Below are positions 1 through 9,096 of a stretch of 32,948 nucleotides of DNA, piece by piece; the first letter of the stretch is position 1; each line of letters starts with the position of its first letter. The notes below the pieces were generated by a model that ran no database searches, was not told where the DNA came from, and was given only the letters and a program-made list of their open reading frames with translations. Source of the DNA: Massilia sp. Root335 (lineage in GTDB: Bacteria > Pseudomonadota > Gammaproteobacteria > Burkholderiales > Burkholderiaceae_D); the NCBI RefSeq assembly GCF_001425685.1, contig NZ_LMCY01000011.1:1-32948 (forward strand), written 5' to 3'. A program made the position numbers and the translations under genes.

Positions 1-184
<184 letters not shown>

Positions 185-212
185 CCACCGCTACGACCAG
201 GAAAACAGACAC

Positions 213-1793
213 ATGAGCATCCAAGGTGAAATGATCATCGGCCGCCGCGTCGTGCGCGGCAGCGCCGGCACGACCCGTGCCTTCAATCCGTCGACCCGCG
301 CGCAGATGGAGCCGGAATTCGGCCTCGCGACGGAAGACGACGTCGCCGCCGCGTGCGCGCAGGCGGAACTCGCGTTCGACCCGTACCGCAGCCTGCCGCT
401 CGAACAGCGCGCACGCTTCCTGGAAACCATCGCCGACCGCATCATGGACATCGGCCCGCTGCTGATCGAGCGCGCGTCCGCCGAATCCGGCCTGCCGGCG
501 GCACGCCTGGAAGGCGAACGCGGACGCACCTGCAACCAGCTGCGCCTGTTCGCCAAGGTCGTGCGCGACGGGCACTTCCTGGAAGCGACGCTGGATTCCG
601 CCCTGCCGCAGCGCACGCCGCCGCGCTCCGACCTGCGCATGCGCAAGATCGGCCTGGGCCCCGTCGCCGTGTTCGGCGCGTCCAACTTCCCTCTCGCATT
701 CTCCGTCGCCGGCGGCGACACCGCGTCCGCGCTGGCGGCCGGCTGCCCGGTCGTGGTGAAGGCGCACAGCGCCCACCTGGGCACGTCGGAACTGGTCGGC
801 AAGGCCGTGCGCCAGGCGGCCGAGGACTGCGGCATGCCGGACGGCGTGTTCTCGATGCTGATCGGCGAAGGCCGCGTGGCCGGCCAGGCGCTGGCCGCGC
901 ATCCGGCCATCAAGGCGGTCGGCTTCACCGGTTCGCGCCAGGGCGGCCTCGCCCTCGTGCGCACGGCGAACGCGCGCCACGAGCCGATCCCCGTCTATGC
1001 CGAAATGAGCAGCATCAATCCGGTGTTCATGCTGCCGGGCGCCCTCGCCGCCGGCGGCGCCAAACTGGCCGGCGCCTTCGTCGATTCGCTCACGCTGGGC
1101 GTGGGCCAGTTCTGCACCAACCCGGGCCTCGTGATCGCCCTGGCCGGCAAGGACCTGGACGCGTTCCGCGCCGCCGCCGCCGAGGCCTTGGGCGCCAAGG
1201 GTGCGGGCACGATGCTCACCGCCGGCATCCATCAGGCTTACGTCGACGCCGTCGGCCGCCGCTCCGGCATCGCCAACGTGGAACTGGTCGCGCAAGGCAG
1301 CGCCGAAGGCACCGGCTGCGCCGCGCAGGCCGCGCTGTACGCCACCGACGCCGCCACGTACATCGCCAGCCCGGCGCTGGACGAAGAGATCTTCGGCCCG
1401 GCGTCGCTGGTGATCGCGTGCCGCGACGAAGCCGAGATGCTGGCCGTGGCGCGCCACCTGGAAGGCCAGCTGACGGCCACCGTGCACGCCGCCGCCGCCG
1501 ACCGCGAACTGGCCGCCGGCCTGCTGCCGACGCTGGAGCGCAAGGCCGGCCGCGTGCTGTTCAACGGCTTCCCGACCGGCGTCGAAGTGTCGCACGCGAT
1601 GGTCCACGGCGGCCCGTTCCCGGCCACGTCCGACAGCCGCTCGACGTCGGTGGGCGCCACCGCCATCGAACGCTTCCTGCGTCCGGTGTGCTACCAGGAC
1701 GTGCCGGCCGACCTGCTGCCGGAAGCCCTGCGCGACGACAACCCGCTGGGTCTCGCGCGCATGGTCGACGGCACGCTGCAGGTCGCGAAATAA
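213..1793 (+). CDS. 2,5-dioxovalerate (alpha-ketoglutarate semialdehyde) dehydrogenase
   Basis: A 526-residue aldehyde dehydrogenase, the usual length for the long ketoglutarate-semialdehyde dehydrogenase group. It oxidises 2,5-dioxopentanoate to 2-oxoglutarate with NAD(P)+, the last step of the oxidative uronate/aldarate route. The substrate-pocket/cofactor segment GASNFPLAF contains Asn158, the nucleotide-binding segment GFTGSRQGG lies at 237-245, the general-base glutamate is Glu264 (YAEMSS) and the catalytic cysteine is Cys301 (VGQFCTNPG). The ATG at 213 follows an AGGA about 10 bases upstream. It is 28 bases after kdgD and clearly in the same operon. The family is firm; the exact substrate is inferred from the kdgD neighbour and the long N-terminal form. 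Confidence 0.9.
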   Translation: MSIQGEMIIGRRVVRGSAGTTRAFNPSTRAQMEPEFGLATEDDVAAACAQAELAFDPYRSLPLEQRARFLETIADRIMDIGPLLIERASAESGLPAARLEGERGRTCNQLRLFAKVVRDGHFLEATLDSALPQRTPPRSDLRMRKIGLGPVAVFGASNFPLAFSVAGGDTASALAAGCPVVVKAHSAHLGTSELVGKAVRQAAEDCGMPDGVFSMLIGEGRVAGQALAAHPAIKAVGFTGSRQGGLALVRTANARHEPIPVYAEMSSINPVFMLPGALAAGGAKLAGAFVDSLTLGVGQFCTNPGLVIALAGKDLDAFRAAAAEALGAKGAGTMLTAGIHQAYVDAVGRRSGIANVELVAQGSAEGTGCAAQAALYATDAATYIASPALDEEIFGPASLVIACRDEAEMLAVARHLEGQLTATVHAAAADRELAAGLLPTLERKAGRVLFNGFPTGVEVSHAMVHGGPFPATSDSRSTSVGATAIERFLRPVCYQDVPADLLPEALRDDNPLGLARMVDGTLQVAK

Positions 1794-1938
1794 TCATCAT
1801 GTAGACGTTTAGCAGCACAGGGTGGCTGGTACGATGTGCCGGCCACCCGCCGTCGCCCGCCCATCCGGCGGCGACGGCAACGGCCGGAGGAGACGCCGGC
1901 CGCGCACAAGTCGGCACAACCTGATAGAAGGCCTGACC

Positions 1939-3330
1939 ATGACACGCAATCGCACAAGCGACGCCGCCCCGACCGCCGGCGGCAACTTCCGGTGGACCAT
2001 CTGCGCGCTGCTGTTCTTCGCCACCACCGTCAACTACCTCGACCGCCAGGTGCTGAGCCTTCTCGCGCCGTCGCTGTCGAAGGAATTCGGCTGGTCGAAC
2101 ACCGACTACGCCAACATCGCCGCCGCGTTCCAGTTCGTGTACGCGATCGCCCTGCTGCTCGCGGGCCGCATCGTCGACCGCCTCGGCACCAAGACCGCGT
2201 ACACGCTCGCCATCGTCATCTGGTCGGGCGGCGCCGTCGCCCACGCGTATTCGATCGAACTCGGCGCCGGCCTCAAGGCCATTCTCGGCCTCGCCGTGCC
2301 GGCCTCCGTCCTCGGCTTCATCGTCGCGCGCACGATCCTCGCGATCGGCGAGGCGGGCAACTTCCCGGCCGCGATCCGCGCCACCGCCGAATACTTCCCC
2401 AAGTCCGAGCGTTCGTTCGCGACGGGCATCTTCAATTCCGGCGCCAACATCGGCGCGATCCTGGCGCCGCTGACGGTGCCCGTGCTCGCCGCGATCTGGG
2501 GCTGGCAGGCCGCGTTCATCTGGATCGGCGGCATCGGCTTCCTGTGGGTCGTGTTCTGGGTGTTCCTGTTCGACGAGCCGGCACGCCAGCGCCGCCTGTC
2601 GCGCACGGAACTCGACTACATCCGCAGCGACGACGCCGGCGCCGCGCCGGTGGCCGCGACCGGCCCCGCGCCCGGCTGGCGTACGCTGCTCGGCCTGCGC
2701 CAGACGTGGGCGTTCATCGTCGGTAAATTCCTGACGGACGGCGTGTGGTGGTTCTTCCTGTTCTGGCTGCCGAAATACCTGACCGACAAATACGGCATGG
2801 CCACGTCCGACCTCGTGCTGCCGCTGGCCGTCCTGTACAGCATGACGATGGTGGGCAGCATCGGCGGCGGCGCGCTGCCGACGCGCTTCATGCGCCGCGG
2901 CGACGCGCCGTACGACAGCCGCATGAAGGCCATGCTCATCATCGCCTTCTTCCCGCTCGTCGTGCTGCTGGCGCAGCCGCTGGGCCACTTCGGCTACTGG
3001 GTGCCCGTGATCCTGATCGGCGTCGGGGCCTCGGCGCACCAGGCGTGGTCGGCCAACCTGCTGACGATCACGTCGGACCTGTTCCCGCGCCATTGCGTCG
3101 CGTCGGTGGTCGGCATCGGCGGACTGGCGGGCGGCATCGGCGGCGTGCTCGTCACCAAGGTCGGCGGCAGGCTGTTCGACTACTACGGCGGCCTGGGCCA
3201 GATCCAGACCGGCTACATGATCATGTTCGCGTTCTGCGCGCTGGCGTACCTGGCGGCGTGGATCATCATGAAGATGCTCGTGCCGACCCAGGCGACGGCC
3301 CGCCTGCCGGAGGAGCTGGCGCATGCCTGA
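1939..3330 (+). CDS. MFS transporter, hexuronate/aldarate ExuT-GudP type
   Basis: A 463-residue inner-membrane transporter of the major facilitator superfamily, anion:cation symporter branch. The motif VNYLDRQVLSLLAPSLSKEF after the first membrane helix is characteristic of the ExuT/GudP/GarP group, which imports hexuronates, glucarate or galactarate with protons. The motif GRIVDRLGTKTAY is the loop 2-3 MFS signature. About twelve hydrophobic segments are visible. The frame is open further upstream, but that extension is Arg-rich and unlike the family; the ATG at 1939 follows AGAAGG and leaves a normal N-terminus. The gene lies 145 bases after the dehydrogenase and overlaps the lactonase start by 8 bases, so those two are translationally coupled. 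The precise substrate cannot be read from sequence. Confidence 0.88.
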   Translation: MTRNRTSDAAPTAGGNFRWTICALLFFATTVNYLDRQVLSLLAPSLSKEFGWSNTDYANIAAAFQFVYAIALLLAGRIVDRLGTKTAYTLAIVIWSGGAVAHAYSIELGAGLKAILGLAVPASVLGFIVARTILAIGEAGNFPAAIRATAEYFPKSERSFATGIFNSGANIGAILAPLTVPVLAAIWGWQAAFIWIGGIGFLWVVFWVFLFDEPARQRRLSRTELDYIRSDDAGAAPVAATGPAPGWRTLLGLRQTWAFIVGKFLTDGVWWFFLFWLPKYLTDKYGMATSDLVLPLAVLYSMTMVGSIGGGALPTRFMRRGDAPYDSRMKAMLIIAFFPLVVLLAQPLGHFGYWVPVILIGVGASAHQAWSANLLTITSDLFPRHCVASVVGIGGLAGGIGGVLVTKVGGRLFDYYGGLGQIQTGYMIMFAFCALAYLAAWIIMKMLVPTQATARLPEELAHA

Positions 3331-4210
3331 CGCGGTCGTGGAAAGCATCAGTGGCGTGCGCTGCACCGTCGGCGAGAGCCCGGTGTGGCACGCGGCCGAG
3401 CAGGCCTGGTACTGGGTCGACATCCCCGCGCGCCGCATCTGGCGCCTGGATCATGCGACCGGCAGCACGCGCCACTGGACGGCGGCCGAGATGGTCGCCT
3501 GCATCGCGCCGCGCGCCAGGGGCGGCCTGATCGCCGGCATGGAGACCGGCGTCTTCGCCGTCGACCTGCAGGATGACGGCACCGTGCGCGCCGAGCGCCT
3601 GGGCGCGCCGCCGGAACTGGCGCCCGGCATGCGCTTCAACGACGGCCGCACGGACCGCCAGGGCCGCTTCTGGAGCGGCACGATGTGGATGGACATGGCC
3701 GCGGCGCTGCCGATCGGCCGCCTGTACCGCTACGACGCGGCCGGGCTGTCGGCGCCGCTCGTCTCCGGCCTCGTCACGCAGAACGGCCTCGCCTGGTCGC
3801 CCGACGGCCGCACGATGTACCTGTCCGACTCGCATCCCACGCGCCGGCGCGTGTGGGCGTTCGACTACGACGTGGACGCCGGCGTCCCGCACGGCCGGCG
3901 CCTGTTCGCCGACATGGCCGCGTACGCGGGCCGGCCGGACGGCGCCACGATGGACAGCGACGGCTGCTACTGGGTCGCCGGCAACGACGGCGGCAGCCTG
4001 CTGCGCTTCACGCCGGGCGGGAAGCTGGACCGCGAACTGGCGCTGCCGGTGCCGAAGCCGTCGATGCCCTGCTTCGGCGGGCCGGCGCTCGATACCCTGC
4101 TCGTCACCTCGATCGTGCAGCCGGGGCGCGAGGACGATCCGCTGGCGGGTGCGGTGCTGCTCGTGCGGCCGGGGGTGTGCGGAGTGCCTGAGGTGGCGTT
4201 CGGCGGGTGA
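3323..4210 (+). CDS. SMP-30/gluconolactonase family sugar-acid lactonase
   Basis: A 295-residue six-bladed beta-propeller lactonase of the SMP-30/regucalcin family. The expected divalent-metal ligands are present: Glu18 in GESPVW, Asn106 in RFNDGRTD, Asn154 in TQNGLAWSPDG and Asp206 in GRPDGATMD. No signal peptide is seen, so it is cytoplasmic. In this operon the likely role is to open the aldarolactone made by uronate dehydrogenase, giving glucarate or galactarate for the dehydratase upstream of KdgD. Other family members act on glucono-, arabino- or xylonolactone, so the substrate is inferred from context. The ATG overlaps the 3' end of the transporter gene by 8 bases. No dehydratase or uronate dehydrogenase gene is in the window; they may lie to the left. 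Confidence 0.87.
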   Translation: MPDAVVESISGVRCTVGESPVWHAAEQAWYWVDIPARRIWRLDHATGSTRHWTAAEMVACIAPRARGGLIAGMETGVFAVDLQDDGTVRAERLGAPPELAPGMRFNDGRTDRQGRFWSGTMWMDMAAALPIGRLYRYDAAGLSAPLVSGLVTQNGLAWSPDGRTMYLSDSHPTRRRVWAFDYDVDAGVPHGRRLFADMAAYAGRPDGATMDSDGCYWVAGNDGGSLLRFTPGGKLDRELALPVPKPSMPCFGGPALDTLLVTSIVQPGREDDPLAGAVLLVRPGVCGVPEVAFGG

Positions 4211-4217
4211 ATGGTGT

Positions 4218-4241
4218 GACATCGTTCGATGGAACGATGTC
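4218..4241 (+). terminator. Inverted repeat after the uronate operon, weak terminator candidate
   Basis: A perfect 10-bp inverted repeat (GACATCGTTC / GAACGATGTC) around a 4-base loop begins 7 bases after the lactonase stop. It sits where an operon terminator is expected, but no T-tract follows, so it may instead stabilise the 3' end of the mRNA or be a protein-binding site. Confidence 0.35.
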
Positions 4242-4272
4242 GGTGTCCATTCAAGTGCCGGTGGAACGCTCG

Positions 4273-4503
4273 GGGTCGGCGACCTCCGCCCACACGGATG
4301 CAAGCGACATGCGAGCGTCACGTGTGGGCACGGGGTGCCCACCCTACGGGCGCGTGCACGATGTCGTAGGGCGGGCGGCCCCGCCCGCGTGCGACACGCG
4401 AACGTCACACGTACGCACGGTATCGTAGGGTGGGCGGCCCCCGCCCACGCGGATGCGTGCGACATGCGAACCTTCCGCGCGGGCACGGGGTGCCCGCCCT
4501 GCG
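4273..4503. repeat. Cluster of GTAGGGTGGGC palindromic (REP/BIME-like) repeats
   Basis: The 402-base gap between the lactonase and the flavin reductase gene holds no convincing gene but is full of related palindromes. One half reads GTAGGGTGGGCGG..CCGCCCAC (4366-4390 and 4425-4450). The other reads GGGCACGGGGTGCCCRCCCT (around 4324-4347 and 4481-4502). In 4425-4502 the two halves face each other around a spacer containing GCGACATGCGAA, so the unit has inverted ends like a bacterial interspersed mosaic element. The same spacer words recur at 4306-4317 and 4391-4404, showing at least three diverged copies. Related copies occur at 26443-26562. Confidence 0.75.
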
Positions 4504-4612
4504 AGTTTTGGTGTCGCGACGCGTCGGTTAGTTGCAAACAACCGGGAAACGATGGCGTTGCCCACACCCGCGGCCCGATGCGGTATCGTGACGGCCGCAC
4601 ACAGGAGTCCCG

Positions 4613-5233
4613 ATGAACGACAGCATCCATTTCTACGAACCGCGCGCCGGCCACGGCCTGCCGCACGATCCCTTCAACGCCATCGTCGGGCCGCGTCCCA
4701 TCGGCTGGATCTCGTCGCGCAGCCGCGCCGGCACCCTCAACCTCGCGCCGTACAGCTTCTTCAACGCCTTCAATTACACGCCGCCCATCGTCGGATTCGC
4801 CAGCATCGGCTACAAGGACACCGTCCGCAACGTCGAGGAAACGGGCGCGTTCTGCTGGAACCTGGCCACGCGCGCCCTCGCCGACCGCATGAACGCCACC
4901 TGCGCCGCCGTGCCGCCCGACGTCGACGAATTCGCGCTGGCCGGCCTGACACCCGTGGCGTCGCGGCTCGTCGACGTGCCGCGCGTACTGGAAGCGCCCG
5001 TCTCGTTCGAGTGCCGGCTCACCCAGGTCGTGCGGCTGCAGGGCGCCGACGGGCAGGCCGTGCCGAGCTGGCTCGTGCTGGGTGAAGTGGTCGGCGTGCA
5101 CATCGACCGGGCGCTGCTCACGGACGGCGTCTACGACACGGCGCGCGCGGGCCACATCCTGCGCGGCGGCGGTCCGGCCGACTATTTCGAGGTCGGGCCG
5201 GCGCAACTGTTCCGCATGTTCAGGCCGCAGTGA
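4613..5233 (+). CDS. Flavin reductase-like (DIM6/NTAB family) FMN-binding protein
   Basis: A 206-residue protein of the flavin reductase-like domain family with the split-barrel FMN-binding fold. Diagnostic stretches are the N-terminal AIVGPRPIGWISSRSRAG, the following NLAPYSFFNAF, and TGAFCWNLATRALADRMN. Proteins of this family bind FMN, and some reduce it with NAD(P)H to supply oxygenases. No signal peptide or membrane segment is seen. AGGAG at 4603-4607 gives a good ribosome site for the ATG at 4613. It stands alone between two spacers, with no partner oxygenase in the window, so the physiological substrate is unknown. Confidence 0.82.
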   Translation: MNDSIHFYEPRAGHGLPHDPFNAIVGPRPIGWISSRSRAGTLNLAPYSFFNAFNYTPPIVGFASIGYKDTVRNVEETGAFCWNLATRALADRMNATCAAVPPDVDEFALAGLTPVASRLVDVPRVLEAPVSFECRLTQVVRLQGADGQAVPSWLVLGEVVGVHIDRALLTDGVYDTARAGHILRGGGPADYFEVGPAQLFRMFRPQ

Positions 5234-5268
5234 TATACGTAATATCTGGCGAACTAAGCAACAAAGCC

Positions 5269-5288
5269 CGCGATCACGTATGATCGCG
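5269..5288. promoter_or_regulatory. 8-bp inverted repeat between flavin reductase gene and maeB
   Basis: CGCGATCA / TGATCGCG around the 4-base loop CGTA lies 35 bases after the flavin reductase stop and about 220 bases before maeB. No T-tract follows. It could be a weak transcription stop, an mRNA stabiliser or an operator; the sequence alone does not decide. Confidence 0.25.
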
Positions 5289-5511
5289 TATCGCCGTCGA
5301 CCACGGCGCCCCCGTCTACGCCTGCGCCAGGAGCGCGCGTACAGCCCCGGCCATCCGCGCCGTGCGGGCGACGGGCGGTGCCCGCGGCACCGCTTTCGAC
5401 TCGAAACGCGGCGCATGTCCCGGCACACGTCACCCCCGCGGTCCCTGCCGCGCACGGGACGGCAGCAAAGAATACACAACATCGTCCGCGCCAAGCGGCA
5501 TAGGAGAAGCA

Positions 5512-7713
<2,202 letters not shown>

Positions 7714-7778
7714 GACCTTCTGCCAAAAAGAAGCGCGCCAGCGTCCATTTGACTGGCTCGTATCGCCAGCAGTAAGAC

Positions 7779-7805
7779 CGTCGCCCCTGCGCAGGCAGGG
7801 GCCCA
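7779..7805. repeat. Short palindromic repeat, CGTCGCCCC family (family A)
   Basis: GCCCCTGC / GCAGGGGC with loop GCAG, flanked by CGTC and CCA. It matches the two hairpins at 9002-9088 in stem length (8 bp), loop form (GNAG) and flanks, so all three belong to one repeat family. Confidence 0.65.
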
Positions 7806-7867
7806 AGATCGTCGCATCTCGCAGCATGCGAACTTGGGGTGGAAACTGCGAAAAGAAGCCCGGCAAA

Positions 7868-7903
7868 CACTCGGGGACGCGCCCCCGAGTGCCGGATTCT
7901 TTG
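7868..7903 (+). terminator. Candidate terminator downstream of maeB
   Basis: The stem CACTCGGGG / CCCCGAGTG (9 bp, 6-base loop) lies 155 bases after the maeB stop and is followed by CCGGATTCTTT. The T-run is short, so termination may be partial. It also precedes the next gene by about 45 bases. Confidence 0.45.
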
Positions 7904-7947
7904 CTAAGCTGTCAGGCTGAAACCGATTTCACACAGCCCGACATATC

Positions 7948-8991
7948 ATGCCCATTCCACGCAAGACCGCCCTCGCGCTGGCCCTGCCCTGCGCCCTCAT
8001 GGCCGCCGCCCACGCGGCGTCCGACATTCCCGTCCACACCCTCGACAACGGCAGCGTGCGCGCGACCGTCACGGACGCCATCGGCGGCCGCCTGCTGTCG
8101 TTCGGGCTGGCCGGCCAACCCAACTTCCTCAAAGTCGATACCCGGGCCGGCGATCCCGGCGCGCCCGTCGACGCGAGCACCGACAACGTCGGGTATCTCG
8201 GCCACGAAATCTGGGTCGGACCGCAAAAGGAATGGTGGTCGCACCAGGACGTGAACCCCGCGCGCGCCGGTGCGCCCTGGCCGCCCGATCCCTGGCTGAG
8301 CCTCGCCCGCTACAAGGTCGAGGACAAGCGCGCCGACGCCATCACGCTCGCGAGCCCGGCCAGCCCCGTGAACGGCCTGCAGCTCGTGAAGCGCTACAGC
8401 CTCGTCGCCGGCAAGCCGCACAGCCTGCGCCTGGACGTCGACGCGGCGAACATCCGCACGAGCCAGGTGGCCTGGGACATCTGGTTCAATACGCGCGCCC
8501 ACGCCGACACGCGGGTCTATGTGCCGGTCGCACGCCGCGAGGACGTGCGCCAGCAGGCCATCGAACCCAAGCCGGACATGGTGCCGCTCACGTGGACGCT
8601 GGCGGACGGGCTGTTCTCGCTCGACGCCTACCCGGCCGGCAAAGGCCAGCCGCACCGCAACGGCAAGATGCTGCTGCAGCCGGCGGGCGGCTGGATGGCG
8701 GGCTTCCACGACGGCCAGGTGCTGGTGATCCAGTTCGCGCACCAGCCGCGCGCGGCCATCCATCCGGACCAGGGCCAGATCGAGTTGTACAACGACTGGC
8801 AGCCGGACGCGCCCGACAAGGGACTGATGGAGATGGAAGTGCATGCGCCGTACGTCCGGCTGGCGCCGGGGCGGCACATGCAGGCGTCGGAGCTGTGGAC
8901 CCTGCTGCCTTACGACGGGCCGGACACGCGGGCGGCGCAGGTGGCGTTCCTGCGGACGAACGCGAAGGCGTTGGGGTTGGAAGGACTGTGA
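7948..8991 (+). CDS. Exported DUF4380-like protein with galactose-mutarotase-like fold
   Basis: A 347-residue protein with a clear signal peptide: a basic start (MPIPRK), a hydrophobic core and cleavage likely after AHA at residue 23. It is therefore probably periplasmic. The mature part is all-beta and begins with VHTLDNGSVRATVTDAIGGR, then LGHEIWVGPQKEWW and later QIELYND. These resemble the DUF4380/mutarotase-like proteins often found with carbohydrate genes. No catalytic residues can be assigned with confidence. No good Shine-Dalgarno is visible before ATG 7948; the start is chosen because it gives the signal peptide. The gene is flanked by palindromic repeats on both sides and is convergent with the TonB receptor gene. 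Function unknown; carbohydrate binding or modification is inferred from fold only. Confidence 0.7.
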   Translation: MPIPRKTALALALPCALMAAAHAASDIPVHTLDNGSVRATVTDAIGGRLLSFGLAGQPNFLKVDTRAGDPGAPVDASTDNVGYLGHEIWVGPQKEWWSHQDVNPARAGAPWPPDPWLSLARYKVEDKRADAITLASPASPVNGLQLVKRYSLVAGKPHSLRLDVDAANIRTSQVAWDIWFNTRAHADTRVYVPVARREDVRQQAIEPKPDMVPLTWTLADGLFSLDAYPAGKGQPHRNGKMLLQPAGGWMAGFHDGQVLVIQFAHQPRAAIHPDQGQIELYNDWQPDAPDKGLMEMEVHAPYVRLAPGRHMQASELWTLLPYDGPDTRAAQVAFLRTNAKALGLEGL

Positions 8992-9001
8992 TCGTATGAA
9001 C

Positions 9002-9088
9002 GTCGCCCCCGCGGAGGCGGGGGCCCTATTTTGCATGCGCCGACGAGACGCCCGCAGAACTGGGGTCCCTGCCTTCGCAGGGACGACG
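9002..9088. repeat. Pair of facing family-A palindromes between convergent genes
   Basis: Two 8-bp hairpins face each other: GCCCCCGC-GGAG-GCGGGGGC at 9005-9024 and GTCCCTGC-CTTC-GCAGGGAC at 9065-9084. Read on the minus strand, the second is CGTCGTCCCTGCGAAGGCAG..., the same family as 7779-7805. The pair fills the gap between the DUF4380-like gene and the TonB receptor gene. The first hairpin is followed by CCTATTTT and may double as a terminator for the plus-strand gene. Confidence 0.65.
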
Positions 9089-9096
9089 GTGTTACA

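Noticed and set aside
1822..1938. A 39-codon N-terminal extension of the MFS transporter
   Set aside because: Arg-rich sequence not found in ExuT/GudP proteins; ATG 1939 has AGAAGG upstream.
1561..3438. A 625-codon minus-strand frame across the transporter gene
   Set aside because: Shadow of the MFS transporter and the dehydrogenase 3' end; the protein has no hydrophobic or family pattern.
4273..4503. A CRISPR-like array in the repeated spacer
   Set aside because: The repeats are inverted and vary in spacing and sequence, and there are no cas genes. They are palindromic interspersed elements.
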